Shown in pieces: positions 11,017 through 24,604 of a stretch of DNA of 64,000 nt. The notes below the pieces were generated by a model, which had not been told where the DNA came from, did not search any database, and saw nothing but the letters and a program-made list of their open reading frames with translations. The translations under genes were made by a program, and so were the position numbers. Within the stretch, counting starts at the first letter, position 1, and each line of letters begins with the position of its first letter. This stretch comes from Phyto melanocephala (taxonomy: Eukaryota > Arthropoda > Insecta > Diptera > Rhinophoridae), in the NCBI GenBank assembly GCA_941918925.1, contig OW799234.1, positions 116,783,128 through 116,847,127 of the forward strand, written 5' to 3'.

Positions 11017-11770
11017 TTTCTTTATTTTATTTATTTATTTATAAAAGTCTATAGATTATAAATCCTTACAGACCAGCAATCACACATGCAAGAAAAAGTT
11101 AACTAATTACAAACATAATATAACGTTTTATTATATTAATATTTACAAAAAATGAATGAAATTATAAAGATCATTATCATTTCGATATTCTCCTTAGCGG
11201 GTCAGCATCAGCGTAGTTAGGCGTAAAGACATCTAAGAGGAGTAAAATTCCAAGTAACTCTAAATGGAACATTAAGGTTGATATTACTAGCAAAAATTCA
11301 GAATTAACAGAACCATTTAATAAATTCTCCACAAAAGTTACATTAAGCGTAATTCGTCTACTTTCTAACGTTGGCAACTTAATTGTAGCAAGTCTAGTTG
11401 TGTATGACAGAATGTTTTTATTAGGATCCCATGTTGTATGACCTAAACAAAATAGAAGAAATTGTTTTTGAACAGATTCAATTAGATTCTTCTGAAAATT
11501 GGTGCAAAGATCCCAAATAATAGATCCGAATTCAAGAATAGGTCTTACTAAAGAGGAGTACAACTGTACAGTTATTTGTGGTTCTATAAACTCTTTAGAC
11601 CAACGTTTTATAAAAGCGAGAACACCACGAAATTTGTTAATCATCATTACAATATGTTTGTTGAAATTTAGTCAACAGGAACGCCTAGATCAGAAACTCC
11701 AAAGCCAAATCATGTTGATAACCACCCAGAGAAAAGAGACAACCAGCATTCCAATTTCTTGAAAATCTTA
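11017..11770 (-). pseudogene. 5'-truncated non-LTR retrotransposon (LINE), RT C-terminal part
   Basis: The minus strand encodes the end of a reverse transcriptase. From 11647 to 11177 a 156-residue frame contains FIKRWSKEF, then SLVRPILEFGSIIWD, then ESVQKQFLLF, the standard order for the thumb region after the RT palm in Jockey/CR1-type elements. Just upstream, in other frames, DLGVPVD (11691-11671) followed by LNFNKHI matches the usual DLGV...L-F-x-HI box, so at least one frameshift separates the two. The last 150 bp are untranslated and end in a TTTA repeat tail (11020-11044; TAAA on the coding strand), the usual 3' tail of such elements. The endonuclease and RT catalytic palm are absent, as expected of 5' truncation during insertion. 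The plus-strand frame at 11499-11762 is a shadow. Confidence 0.85.
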
Positions 11771-14437
11771 TATGTTTGAAATTTTTTAGGCTAAAAGTCA
11801 TTAAAGTAATATTAATCATAAAACATATGTATATTACTGTGCGACTAGTGGCCGATTTCTCTTAATTATTTGCAAATATCCCTAAAGGCATATTGTATAA
11901 AATGGTCAATTAATTAGTTACCAGTCAGGAGATAATAAAAGTAAACTACAGCAACAACAACATTTATGAGAAATGGTCTAATTGTCATAAATGTCTTGTG
12001 AGTTTGGATCAGCCAAGTTGTAGAAGGGTTTGTTCCATATTCTATTTCATAAACATTCTGTGTACTAACGAATTTTCCAACATATAGATTTTTTTGATGT
12101 GATTATAATTCGCAGCCAGCAAGACGCGGTTTAATTTAAATAAATCGGAATTTTGTGGGTTATGGAAAAAATGCAATAAATTTTAAAATTTAAAAAAAAA
12201 ATCCACAAATAGGGTTAAAAATTAAATTAATGCTTTTTATTGATATCTCTTAAAGTGTTATACTTAGAAAGATACTGATTAGTGTAAACAAAGAGTCTTT
12301 TATTTAGGATTAAGAACTTTTGTAATTAAGAAGCCTCAACATTTTTATATTTCAACAGTACAAACAAATATACTTAATATTTTAAATAAAAAATACTATA
12401 AATTTTAAAATATTTTTTTAATCCTAGTAATTTTTTGTTGTCATTGTCATAATAAATTTTTTACAAACCAACATCGACTTACTTTTGATGATCATAGTAC
12501 AGTGACTTTAGAATGTTGTTTGGTGTTCTCTTTAGAAGTTGTTATGAGTGTTTATCTCTAAGGAATATTTAAAACAAGGCATGACATTTTCAACAAATAT
12601 TGATTTAGGACAGATGTTTAGTAAAAGAAAAAAACTGTAAACTAAATAATAAACGATTAAATAGCTGAATAAATGTATAAAATATCAAAGAATAAAAACA
12701 AACAAACAAACATATGAAGAAATGTAAATAGTTCTGTTAACATATATACAAGCTAAACTCGCCATAAATAAATCATTGTGTAAATATACATATGTATGTA
12801 TATTTACACATACATATGTACATAAGCATGTATGTATGTATCCATTTCAAATATTGTTGTAATAATATAGATACTTGGCTTGATTCTGTTTGTGTGTTGT
12901 AAAAAGTCAAGTTTAAGTATCATTTTCATGATCACTGTTAAATGGCACCAAAAGAAGTTTAAAATAAAAATCTGATTAACATTAACGCCCACTGTGTTTT
13001 CTCTTATTGTAATTATTTTTTATAGGTATATTTTTCTAATCTCTGTTGATAGCAATTAATCATGTGTTATGTACTCTATCACATAAAATTTAAGTTGTAG
13101 GGATATGGTAACAGATTCGTGACTTATTTTATTAAACAAGATTAATCTGTTAAAGCTATTTGTAAAAATTAAGAGTTTTTTAATCTAAAAATTCTTCTAC
13201 ATTGTAAAAGTAGTGTAAGTACGTTATTAAAATATTTTATAAAATAATAAGTCTCTCTTTTTAAAAAATCGGCTTTCTATTTGTATTACCTAACTTTGAA
13301 AAATGTTTAAAATATTTTGTAGTTACAAGACAAAGTTCATTGAATTTGCTTTAACTCCTAAAAGAGTATAATTTACAAGTCGCCTATGGCGCTAATTAAT
13401 TTTATTAAAAGTTTTATTGGTTTTTTTTTTATTCAAAAAGAAATATCTATTTAATTGTTAGTTTTTGTTTAAACAAAATTTGTTTAGGCTCCATTTACAT
13501 TTTAATTTCTTGTCTTTTTTTTATTATTATTTTTTAAATTTAAAACTACTAATTAATAGCGGATTTGTTTGACATGATATTATAGTTCTTATTCTTCTGT
13601 TTTATTATTTTTAATTGTTGTCATAAATTTTTATTTCAAATAGTAAAACAGTCACAATTAAGACCGATAGTAAATTTAATGGCTACAATTGGACCACAAT
13701 TGATAGTTGTCTCAATTTGTGCATCTCATGGTATTTTGGTTAGTTTCTTTAAAAGTTTTAAGTTTTTAGAAGAATATAATTATTTTGAGTTCTAAAACAC
13801 AAAATTTAGAAACTTTTTCCATCAAAAAAAATTTATTAAAAAATATTTTACCTTTCTTATCTAAAGTTCATAAAAGTTTTCTTTTTATTTAAATAACATG
13901 TTTTTTGTTATTAAAATTTAATGTTAAAGAGCTCTGTATTTAGAACTAATAAGTATATGAGTATGTAGTAGATAAATATTAATGTGAATAAATAAAGAAA
14001 GATATAAAATTGCTTTGATAATGCAATACCCTTAATGTCACCTTTTGAGAAGCTTGTAAATTCAGACCCCAACAAAGAAGCATCCCTGGAAAGTTGCAGT
14101 CTAACTCGTTGTGATAAGAAAATATAAATAATAATAATAAAGTATCTCGATTTTTTAATGAAATCACGTTTTCAACTTTTTCTGGTAGTGCAAACACATC
14201 ACCCCAAAAGAAATTTAGTGAACTATTGCTGAAAATAACTAAGTTATAGCTACATAAAAAAGATCTAACTCTTTCCATTTTTTTTTTAAATTTATTAAAT
14301 TTTTGCCTTCTCACATTTTCTAAAATCTTCTTATTTACACTTGCTCAATCGTTGCTGTTTGTTGATTTATGGCATGTCATCATGTACACATTGTGTGTGA
14401 TCATGTGATAATATTGTATAAACGAAAGTGATAATAA
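11771..14437. other. AT-rich non-coding DNA
   Basis: No gene recognised. A 30-bp perfect palindrome of the TGTAAATATACATA type with a 2-bp centre lies at 12779-12808 beside a TATG microsatellite. The 111-codon minus-strand frame at 13979-14314 is rich in Phe/Leu/Ser/Asn with no domain and is treated as chance. Confidence 0.55.
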
Positions 14438-14600
14438 GCAAGTAAGAGTGCTATATTCGGAAGTGCCGTATCTGAAAATACCCTTCACCATCAAGTACAT
14501 AAGTGGGTTTAATAACCACATCGTAACTTAAACTAGATTTCTGTTTTCATATCATAAGCCATTTTGTCTATTATGTTCGATGCCATCTTTGATTTTGAAG
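14438..14600 (-). mobile_element. 3' part of a DINE-like element
   Basis: Read on the minus strand it ends CTCTTACTTG, preceded by GAATATAGCA, a degenerate hairpin (ACGGCACTTCCGAA), and GTGAAGGGTAT. Further in is 'catctttgattttgaagta', as in the copies at 7.3 and 34.5 kb. The 5' part is missing. Confidence 0.7.
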
Positions 14601-14790
14601 TATTTTCTATATATATATAAAAATAAGTGTACACTTTGATGTCACCACTAACTGCGGAAACGGGTCGACCGATTTCAACAAACATTTCAGGGTGCATTGT
14701 GGATAGTCTGTAGATGGTTTAAGTGAAATCCGCTCAGTAGTTCCGGAGTAATGGCATTTAGATTTTCATATATACATATTCCCATACAAA
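14601..14790 (+). repeat. Interspersed repeat fragment of unknown class
   Basis: A TATATATA run is followed by GC-richer sequence 'aactgcggaaacgggtcgaccgatttcaacaaac' and 'gtgaaatccgctcagtagttccggagt'. This style of repeat is common in insect genomes. I cannot name its class and see no ends. Confidence 0.45.
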
Positions 14791-17254
14791 TATCAACGAA
14801 ATGCCCTCCATTTTCCTTATTATGATTTTTTTTTCACTTAAAAAGTTATCAAAAAATATACTGCTTGTCTTATGTGTACAATGACATTCGGTCTTTCAAA
14901 AATCAAATCATCAAAATTGTATTTGTGCGCTGACCATTTGATTTTTAACTTGCTATACACCTGCATTCTATTGTAGGTTTGTATTATTGTTGGTGTAAGA
15001 ATGTTATTTTTGTGCAAATCACTACATTTTTGATTTACTAATGACATTTGGTCTGTCTTTCTCAATCTATAGTGGAAATATTGTTTTATAGGTGACAAAA
15101 CAAAAAAGTGTTTTCAGTAACTGTTTGTAAGATCTTTCACAGTCTCGTTACAACTAATTATATGACTGGACCAAAACGTTACTAAACTGCAGAAAAAGTA
15201 ACTAGTATGTGGTTAAAAATATGCCAGTTCATTCTAACTACAGGCTAACTAGTCGGTGCTTCTTTCATAGTATATCATACTATGGATTGTAACATTAGGT
15301 TGTCATAGGAGTTTAACTAAGTAGTTCATTTGTATACAGTTTTCTACTATTTTATATACTAGTTATTATAAGAGAGTATTAAGTGAGTGTAGTCACCTCA
15401 CACAAATACCAAAACTGTTTATGTTATAATCTGAAACTGCGTACGATTGAAGCTTTGGTTACATGGGATTTGCGCATATTTTACTTTTAATTGGGTTAAT
15501 TTTTTATGTTTCGCATCTTTAATTGAAAAGATTCAATATTTTTATTTTGCTTAAGGTGCGAATACAATATTCACAAACTTGTGTAAAATTAGCTAAAAAT
15601 TATGCAAATAAATTTTTAAGTTTTTAATAAACTTTTGATTAGTATCTTTTCTCGTTGTATATTTAATATATTGGTTCATATTTCCTATTTATAAACTTTT
15701 TAAATTACCGTTGCATGTTTTGTGTATATTATTTGTTGTGTTTGAAAATAAGAACACAAGTAATCACTTTATTCTTCTTAAAAAAAAATCGATTATAACT
15801 GAATTAGCTTATGACTACACTAATTTGTTCATATCTATTAAAGTTTTTTTTTTTAAAAAAAAACTTTATTTTATAGAGGCCAAAACGCAAAGACCACATT
15901 TAAAAGAAATTAGTTTTTACTCTTGCTCAATATAAGAAACATTCAAGAGTTCAATAGTTCAAGGTTTTAAATCAATGATTTAATTATTGTGACAATAATT
16001 TGAAAATTCTTTTCGTGGCTAGAACAAATGCAAGTAGGACACTTTGTTTAATCTGCAATGTTTTGCAAAGCAGTTTGTGCAAATTCCCTTTAGTGAAATA
16101 AAATAAATTATATGACTGTCATTACAACAGCTGTTTGGCGAACAACGAATTTAGAATAAAATGTATTTTGTTATACGAAACAAAAAGAAAATAAAATTTA
16201 ATTCACTTGGACAAAGGATGTCTCTTTTCGTTTTGTTTTTGGTTCGTTTTCCAGACAGATGCCAAACGATAATAAAATTATAATCAAAAGAGTTCAATGA
16301 CAAACAAAGCAAAACACACAACACACACACATAATTTTCTAAGACTAAATACAAAATAGTGACTAATAAAGGGGTTGCATTTCACCAAATGGTAATAAAT
16401 AATAGAAACAAAGATGTAAATTGTATGATAAACCTACAACCAGAAAACATTTTTATATTTTTAAGATAAATAATTTATTGGAAATGTTGAGTTTAAAGTA
16501 CCACCACATCACAATATTACAAGAAAAAAAAGCCATTAATTTACTTAAAATCTTGATGCAATTGCTAACAGCAATGGGAAAACTAAGAGAAAAAAAATAG
16601 AAATAGAATCATTTAAAAAGACATTTTAATAACAATATTTTGAAAGTATATGAAAAGTCATTTAAAACATACTAGATAATATTTGAAATAAATACTGAAA
16701 TAAAATGAATTATGGAACTGCGGTCATTTCATAAACAGCCATATATCAAATGACAATCTTGATTATTTATTAATTTAGTAAAAAAGAAAAATGTTTAAAT
16801 AAAACTAAGCACACATGTCGAACTGCAGCAGCACGCAAATACTGCAATACCAGTAACGAATCAGATATTTATATGCATGTAAAGGAAACATAACCAAATC
16901 ACTGCATCTAAAGTGTGCTTAAGTGTACAAGATATCCATATTGAGTTTAAGAGAAAGGGAGTTGGTATAGAAACCCCCATATATCACGGGTCAATGGTGG
17001 TGCGCACACACAATGCAGCAGCCACAACTAGAGAATCAGCCACAGCAGTAGCTGTACGAATAGTAATGAAAACTATATATTTATTTTTCATAGACAGCTA
17101 TTAACTACTGCACCATGATGTTGAATAGAGTTTTTAATATTTTTTTCCGTCTTATCCCAAAAAAAGTTTTAAAATTTAAATTTTTAAAGTGATCTTTATT
17201 ACAGGAAGTTTAATCTACGCCCGTATGCATGTCCTTTTGTACTTTCTGTTTGTC
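14791..17254. other. AT-rich non-coding DNA
   Basis: No gene recognised. A poly-T/poly-A inverted run lies near 15845-15866. Confidence 0.6.
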
Positions 17255-17297
17255 AAAAAAGGATTTTGCACAGCGAATATAGCACTTTTACTTGTTT
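17255..17297 (+). mobile_element. Solo 3' end of a DINE-like element
   Basis: Contains GCACAGCGAATATAGCACTTTTACTTGTTTTTG, with half of the terminal hairpin deleted. No body sequence is seen to the left. Confidence 0.55.
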
Positions 17298-17923
17298 TTG
17301 TTTAGTGTTTATTTTATTCTTAAATTTTATTAAGCCTTAACTTATAATTAAACCAATACATACTTATATGCAATAGAAGTGCTTTTATAAAAATTCTTAG
17401 ATTTATTTTAAACACCTCCACAATATTATTGATACCCCAAGTATGTCTCTAGATATTTAAATTTAATTTTGTATATCTAATATACAAATTCCCGGTTCTG
17501 ACAACATTGATGCTAAAAAATACTTAGTAAACCACACAGATGCATGAATTTTATCGGGTACCATCGTAATAGAACTTTACAAAAATTAGTGTTGTACACT
17601 AACGGTGGATTGATTTAACTACCTAAGTACAACCAAATATGTTAAATATGACTTAATTGCATGTTATTGTTATCAATAATTTACATTATGGCACAAAATT
17701 CATTTGTATGTACATGCATGTGCTCATGTACATTTTCGAAAACAAAGTCGAGATGGGGAAATCTTCAAGATATTTAATAAAAAACTTAAATCTTTTAGAC
17801 GCTTCTTAAGACCTATCGACGTATATTACGTAAAAAATAATTAACTAGTTAGTCTTTGTTTAAATTTTATCTTTTATAAATACTTTGTATATACATATGT
17901 ACAGATTATATGTAATTTTAAAT
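17298..17923. other. AT-rich non-coding DNA
   Basis: Nothing recognised. Confidence 0.6.
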
Positions 17924-18289
17924 ATACCCTGCAGATAACGTGAGTAGTCCATACTCGCATGTAAAGTGTACTCCATAATAGACTAGGACTAGTCCAAAGG
18001 TAACCCAAATGTATGGAGAAAACATGGTCGATTTAACATTACGATGTCCTAGGGCTGGACCATATAACCCATCGGAGGTAGTCTCAAAACTACTCTTTGT
18101 CACTACTCGATGGAGCACCTACACGACCATTATACACGTTTAACAACAATATATGTAATCGTTAAAACACGAACATTTGTCGTTTAACTACAATCTCTTG
18201 TTTGAAAATGAAATGGTCCATGACTGCATAACATAAGTAGTCCATTTAGCTAAAATGGACCACGTAGCCCAATATTATCTGTAGGGTAT
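17924..18289. mobile_element. Terminal-inverted-repeat element with AGTCCAT/GGACCAT words
   Basis: The termini ATACCCTGCAGATAA (17924) and its inverted copy ending at 18289 (ATACCCTACAGATAA) match at 14 of 15 positions. Inside, about seven copies of AGTCCAT or GGACCA lie in both orientations (near 17947, 17970, 17990, 18056, 18217, 18238 and 18256). The segment is GC-richer than its flanks. The minus-strand frame at 17918-18118 has no known domain. It is a non-autonomous DNA element of unassigned family. Confidence 0.65.
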
Positions 18290-19683
18290 GTATAAAAGAG
18301 TATCGAAAATAAAGCGCTATTTTCTAATGTTTACAAACATTTTTATAAAATAAAAATTTCAACAGATTTCAACACAGATCCTCTAACAAAATATTGAAGA
18401 AGTATGTACGAACCACTATGTTCAAACATATAAAAAAAAAGTTTGGTTAAAATACAAAATACTATAAATATGTATATCAAACAACACACAGAAAGTATGT
18501 TCACGTACTAATATGCATGTAATTACAGTATGTACATCATTTAACTTAAGTTATAGTAATTTAAACGAGCCGAAACAAAGTCAAAAGCCATATTACAGCA
18601 ACTTTAAGAAAAAAAAAATATATAGACAACAAAAACAAATAATACGTAAACGTATGTCTATACATACATTCGTACATATGAAAAATAGGTCGTAACAATT
18701 GCCGCACTATCGATTTTTTATATTGTACTAACAACAACAGCAGCAACAATAAATTATTTTATGTGGTAAGAAATGAAAGACACACAGCCACATGCACATA
18801 TTAAATTCTTATAAAAAAACATAAAAAGCAATGAGAAATCAAACGATTTCAGAAGATCTAGTAGCAAAGTAAAGTACTACTTTTCATCGATTATAATATG
18901 AATGTAAAAAGAACACTTACACACACACTCACAACAGATATTACAATACATGCAGCAGATAGAAAAAATGCACGCCTCATAAACACTCAAACCAAAATGC
19001 ATATACATATGTATGTACATAAGTATGTATGTGTAAATGACTGAAAGAAAAGAAAAAAGGCCTGTATGGATGAATGAAAAAGTAGGCTTTAATTGTTGTA
19101 ACAAAAACCACTAAATATGAAAGTTAATATGTGTCTTGTATTATTTATAGTACAGAGTTGAAATTTTTAAAACCGAAATTAAAAATAAATTAATTTATTA
19201 AAAGAGAATTAAAATGAAACATTAAAAACTTATACATAAACTCAACAAAGATTTGTTTCACTGCATTCAACATCTGACAAATGTTATTACAGTCAAAAAC
19301 ACAAACATGCTCATTTGTTGTAGTAGACTTTAATGTTCAAGTGAAGTGAAATGTAATACTTGCATGATGTGTAAATGATTATTATGACTATTATTGTTCA
19401 AAAAAAAAAAAATTAAAAAATTGTCGCCCCAAAAATTTAAGTGAAATTAATGTGCGAAGAGATATAAACATATAACAAATCATTATGTTTTAAAATTAAA
19501 CATTAAATTGCAAAATGCATTGTCATTGTATTTGATTTTTAACTAAATCTGTAGGCTGTCATATGGGTCCAACACTACCAACATTGCAAGTGAAGGTTGG
19601 ACATTGATGATTAGGAGGCACAATAATTGTGAGATGGCTAAATTTTACTCGCGTTTGTATTTTGCTTCTGATGTATATTTAAT
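18290..19683. other. AT-rich non-coding DNA
   Basis: No gene recognised; TATG/CATATG tracts near 19000-19030. Confidence 0.6.
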
Positions 19684-20497
19684 TATACTCGCCACCTAAA
19701 GAATGGTGGGGTTATATTCATTTTGTCCTTCCGTTTGTAAGACGGATCCATTTTAGACCCCATAATGTATATAATTTCTGAATCGGGGTTTAATTTAGAG
19801 ATTGGACCGAAAAAGCTAGGGGCTCAAATTATGCCAGAATATTTCCTATAAAAAAGGTTTGTTTGGTATTGAAAATGAGCTAAATCGGAATATTAGGAAG
19901 AAAGTTATAGCTCGTAATGCAAGGGGAGATCAAAAAAACCGTGTCCTTCTAACATCGATAAAAATGGAATTGTGTAAAAACGCATTAACGTAGAGTCATG
20001 AAACTTCGAAAACATATATATGTATTTCCTGATTAAAATCAATATTTTTTTGAAAATTGCTTATATCTATACATTAGGAAAGGAGTTAAAGATCAAAATG
20101 TACGAACATTTATACCGCACAGTGTATTTTTCGGTATATTTCAAATTAAAACCTGATAAAACTGACAAAATTAGATGATGGATTCTGAAATTTTGCAAAC
20201 ATTGCTTTTTGGCCAAAGTCGTTGTTCTAACGGAAAATAAATGTGACACGCGCGCTTTTACGCCTACCTCCCATATAACGATTTATCTCAAATTCATATT
20301 ATTTATATTAGTATGAAAACATTTTAAAAGCATATCGAAGTTATACAAAAGAAAGTAATAAATATTTTAGTATAAAGAGATTTTATGATAGCGATTACTG
20401 TTAATAACAATATAATAAATTTTGTGCTATAAAAGCACATCAAATTGGTGGTGGGTATAAAAGATTCGGCACAGCTGAATATAGTGCTCTTTTAATT
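19684..20497 (+). mobile_element. DINE-like element, TATACCCGCCACC group, complete short copy
   Basis: The 5' terminus TATACTCGCCACC (19684) is followed by a local hairpin partner GGTGGGGTTATA. Then come 'cattttgtccttccgtttgtaa', 'gaccccataatgtatat', 'ttctgaatcggggttt', 'accgcacagtgtatttttcggtata' and one 'acgcctacctcccatataacg' block. The 3' part has GGTGGTGGGTATA (20447-20459), the inverted copy of the 5' end placed about 40 bp inside the 3' terminus. The hairpin TTCGGCACAGCTGAA (20465-20479) and ATAGTGCTCTTTT follow. This asymmetric inverted repeat plus 3' hairpin is the hallmark of Helentron-associated elements. At 814 bp it has only one copy of the internal unit that is repeated in the related element at 58.8-61.2 kb. 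Confidence 0.88.
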
Positions 20498-22640
20498 TTA
20501 TTTTTTATAAAGAAATTAAATTTTGTAATTGTCAGAAATATGTAAGTAAATAACCTGAAAAAGCAAAATTATTTGTTTTCGTTCCAATTTTTGGAAAATG
20601 GACCAAAAGATGGCTACAAATGGAAAATAACAAAAAAGCTGTTCGTTAAAAAACTTTTACTATATACATATGTATGTATCCATAAGCCACGTCGAAACTT
20701 ATGTTTTGAAGCTTCCAATTGACTTGTATTTAGATATATATATTGCATGTACATATGTTCCAAAAATATTCTTCAGAATATTGTAAAATCAGCAAAATCG
20801 ATCGGCCTGTCAAAAAAGAAAAAAAAATTTAAACAAATGTTTTCTTTCTATGAAAACTTTAAATGTTTATATGTGTCAATAGCTATAATCAACTTTAAAC
20901 GCTTTAACTTAAAAACAGCTTCGTTTCATTCACAAAAAAATATAATTAAAATTAAAATAAATAACATTATCCACAAATATTTTTTTGTATACAAACAATG
21001 ACGCTCAATGTCAGTTTCATAAAGTTAATGCTATTGAATGGCTTTTTAGAAATGTCAATTTTAGTATTTGTTTATTTTTTCTACAACAACAGCAATATTG
21101 TTTATACATTGAGATGAGTGTATACGAAGCCAGCAGAGTTTTTATATTCGTCAAATTTTTATATGCCGGTTAAGTGGGAGTTTTTATTCAGTTTCCAGGG
21201 TAATAAGATGATTTTTTAATATATTACAAATTAAGAAAGATATATTAGATTTTTTAAACTTTTTCAACAGAAAGACCATCACTCTCGTTCTTATATAATT
21301 TAACAGTTGAAATCAAATTTCGTTATTAAAAAAATCATACCGTCTTTTGTGACCTTTACTTATGTACCTTTTATTTGTTGGTGCACGAATGCCTATGTAC
21401 CTTTTATTTGTTGGTTTTAAAACTGTATACAACGCCTGTATATAAAGCGAATAAAACCAAATTGTCTAGTAATTATTTAATTTTAAGTTTAAGATTTTTA
21501 CTTAAATGAAAAATTTATATTTGAAACAAATTTTTTTAGAGAGAAAATTGTCAACAATAAGTATTATTTTTTTTTTTATTAAAATTTTTAAATACTTAAA
21601 AATATTCAAGGTGTTTTTCAATCCCAGATTTAAAATGTATTTTCAATGTCACACAGTTATTTCATCACTTGAAATTAAAAATATAAAGAAAAATAAAAAT
21701 AAAAAATGGAAAACAAAAACTCGCTGTGTCTCGGAAAATCATTCCTGGGAATTTAAGATTGATAAACTCTATAAGCGTTCGTATGCTATGTTTGATATTT
21801 GTGACATTATGTGGGTATTTCCAAAAGTAAACAAACAAGCAAACAATTCTCATTACAAACATCTAAAATATAATTACCATAACAATAAAACAATAATTAA
21901 GTCTCTCATAGTGATATAATGAGATTTTAATAGAAATTTATTACGAAACACCCTATTAGTGGCACTTAAGAAAGTCTTTATACAGCATTTAAGACACCAA
22001 AATAAAACAATGTTTATCCACCCTGAAAAAAATTAAAAAAACGTGAAAAATAAAGTTAACGATTTTATAATAATACTTAGTCAGTAATATTAGAAATTAA
22101 AATAACTTAGTACTACCATGAGGCGGATATTGCTATTTCCTTCCCATCCATTAACTCAGCAATATTTCGGTGTCAAATAGGCGATGTCACCTCGTCCATC
22201 CTTTAATCTATCCTGTTTATTAAAACACGGGTCGAGTTTTTCAATAACCTTGACTTAAGTTTAGTATATATAGATAGACTTTGGTTGTACTTGACCTATG
22301 ATTTCCCTGAATTTTTTCCTTTATTCTTTTTACCTTAAAGGATCTAATAAAACTCATAAAACAGTTTGATAAATATATTGAATGGAAATAAAATATACCA
22401 CAATTGAAAACATTTTCATTTTAGAGTACATTTACACCTGCGCGAAATCTAGTTGATTTGAATTGAAATCGTGATCAAAATGTACACCGTTCACAATATG
22501 GTTTTTAACATTTTACGTGATTTAGTTTTGAAAATTTTATATTTATTTATAAGATAGTGTAAGAAGCTCTCTATACTCTTAGACTCCAAAACTCAACCTT
22601 CATATATAAAAAATGTTAACAATTGTACTTGCGCAATTGA
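20498..22640. other. AT-rich non-coding DNA
   Basis: No gene recognised. A 33-bp-period direct repeat (TATGTACCTTTTATTTGTTGG, twice) lies at 21361-21415. The 137-codon plus-strand frame at 21506-21919 is Lys/Asn/Ile/Phe-rich with no domain, as expected of chance frames in AT-rich DNA. Confidence 0.55.
21361..21415. repeat. Direct repeat, 33-bp period
   Basis: Two copies of a 21-22-bp word, separated by 11-12 bp. Confidence 0.8.
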
Positions 22641-23142
22641 AATTTATAATTTACTAGCCAAGGCCGGCGCGCGTTCTACGCCCCTTAATGAATAAAAATG
22701 CATTCTGAATTTCAATTGAATATCAAGTGCAAGAAGCTAAAAATTATAACTTTTTTTATGGGCGCGGCACTTTCCAGTTTACTATTCACGAAACTGTATA
22801 GTCATGACAGCTCAATATGTGTGCAAAGTTTCAGAAAAATCGGTCCAGATCAAGTACCTCAAAATTATAACTTTTTTCTATGGGCGTGGCCTTGCCCAAT
22901 TTTCTAATTATGAAATTATATAGTCATGTGCAAAGTTTCAGAAAAATCGGTCAAGTGAAAAAAGTTAAAAATTAAAACTAATTTTTTATGGATGGCACCT
23001 CCTACTTTTTGCCACCCATAAACACTCCCCGGAATGTATGCAACAACTTGCCAAAGTTTGAGTTCGATCGGTTTTACAGTTTCGGAGTCTATAGCTAACA
23101 CACACACAGACAGACAGAGTTTCACTTTTATATATTTAGATG
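22641..23142. repeat. Interspersed repeat with about 122-bp internal units
   Basis: Begins with a GC-rich GGCCGGCGCGCG patch at 22663. It then has two and a half tandem units, each with TATGGGCG-GGC, TATAGTCATG and GTGCAAAGTTTCAGAAAAAT (units near 22739, 22861 and, weaker, 22967). It ends with a CA/GACAGACAG tract and TTTTATATATTTAGATG. This style of repeat is dispersed in dipteran genomes; its class is not evident. Open frames across it (22698-22907, 22916-23125) are shadows. Confidence 0.6.
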
Positions 23143-24604
23143 ATTGAATTTTTCTTTATGCAGCGTAGTAAAACCAGATTTTGATTAGATTTTTTGCAAA
23201 ATATAGGGGGGAAGTAGATTTTATTTTGTACGTGGAATCGACTAGATTTTGCTAAATATCTAAATACCTGTACTAGATTTCGCTAAGGTTAAAAATGTAC
23301 TATTAAAAAGCTTTCATGAATATTGAGTGGAACAAAATTAATTTACATATTTAAAAGGCCTTCTAAAACTCATAAATATTTTTTAACTAAACATATTGAC
23401 TGGAATAAAATTTAACACAGATTAGATTCTGTAACGGTATAAGGTATAGTATAATCAAACTTGACCGACTCTAACATTCTTAGTTAACTTATTTAAGGCA
23501 TGTATTCCTATTATACTCATACATTAAGATGTCTTACAACACATATAAAACACTTTGGGTATTGGTCATTAACCATTAAATATTTGTTTTTAATGTGTTT
23601 ATTAATTCATTTACATTTTTGTTTATGATCAATTTTAACAATAAACAAAAAAGAAAAATAACTCCAAAAATTTATAAATACGTTCCCAAATGAATCTTAA
23701 GTGCATCTCGAATAATAAATATAAGAGGAAAAAAAACACCAAAAACAACAATAAAATGCATACCAATCCATAAATGCATTCATATTTTCCTTACCATTTC
23801 CATATATCAAGATTGAGAACAAAACAAACAGACAAGCAGTTAGACCCATTATAAATACCGGGACCATAAACAACACTCCTCAAGTGTTTTGTTATTGTTG
23901 GTGGTCTCACACACGCTCAGTTCTAGTTCATTCAATTTTCTCAATCGCATGCTGTTCTTGGTTTATTTTTTATTTAATCTCTATGTTGTTGTTATTTTTG
24001 TACGTATGAGTACTGGAGTAATTTACAATTGAAGCAAAGGCAACTGTGAAGTCTTTTGTTGTGTTAAATTTTGACAAATTGAATTAAAGACCAAGAGAAA
24101 AAAATTAAGAATTTAAAAGCCCACGTGCTCCTCTTATAATAAATAAAAGAAAACAGAAAGATACATTCTGGTTCATCCTATAGGGCTTAATAATTGTATC
24201 ATTCGTGTCTTATATATATTTTCATGGCACGAGTAATTTAATCAAAACACCCAACAGTTGTTTTTTCATGAGTTTTTTCCAGTAACAGAACCTTAAATGA
24301 GTTCAAGTTTATTATAATCTACTGGAAAGTGATTTTTAAATTTAAAAACAATTTGTAATAACTTATTTGATTCCTTGAAATTTTAGAATTTATTTCATGT
24401 TAACAGAATACTTCGTTATACAATTTTCATTAACAGAGTTTATTGCTTAAACTTCTCTTGTATAAAAAAGGTTTTTTAAAAAAGGTCGACTGAAATTCTA
24501 ATTAAAATCAAGTTTTAAAAAATTTTCTCTTAACTTTTTATAAGTTGTTAAATTTGATTAAGCGGTCTATTTATATACATTTTTTTCGATAAAAATATTA
24601 TTTT
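23143..24604. other. AT-rich non-coding DNA
   Basis: No gene recognised. Confidence 0.6.

Noticed and set aside
11499..11762. Plus-strand 87-codon frame
   Set aside because: Antisense shadow of the LINE reverse-transcriptase relic on the minus strand.
13979..14314. 111-codon minus-strand frame as a gene
   Set aside because: Background amino-acid composition, no domain, no splice or promoter context; expected by chance in this base composition.
21506..21919. 137-codon plus-strand frame as a gene
   Set aside because: Dominated by Lys, Asn, Ile and Phe encoded by A/T-only codons, no recognisable motif; overlapping antisense frame equally open.
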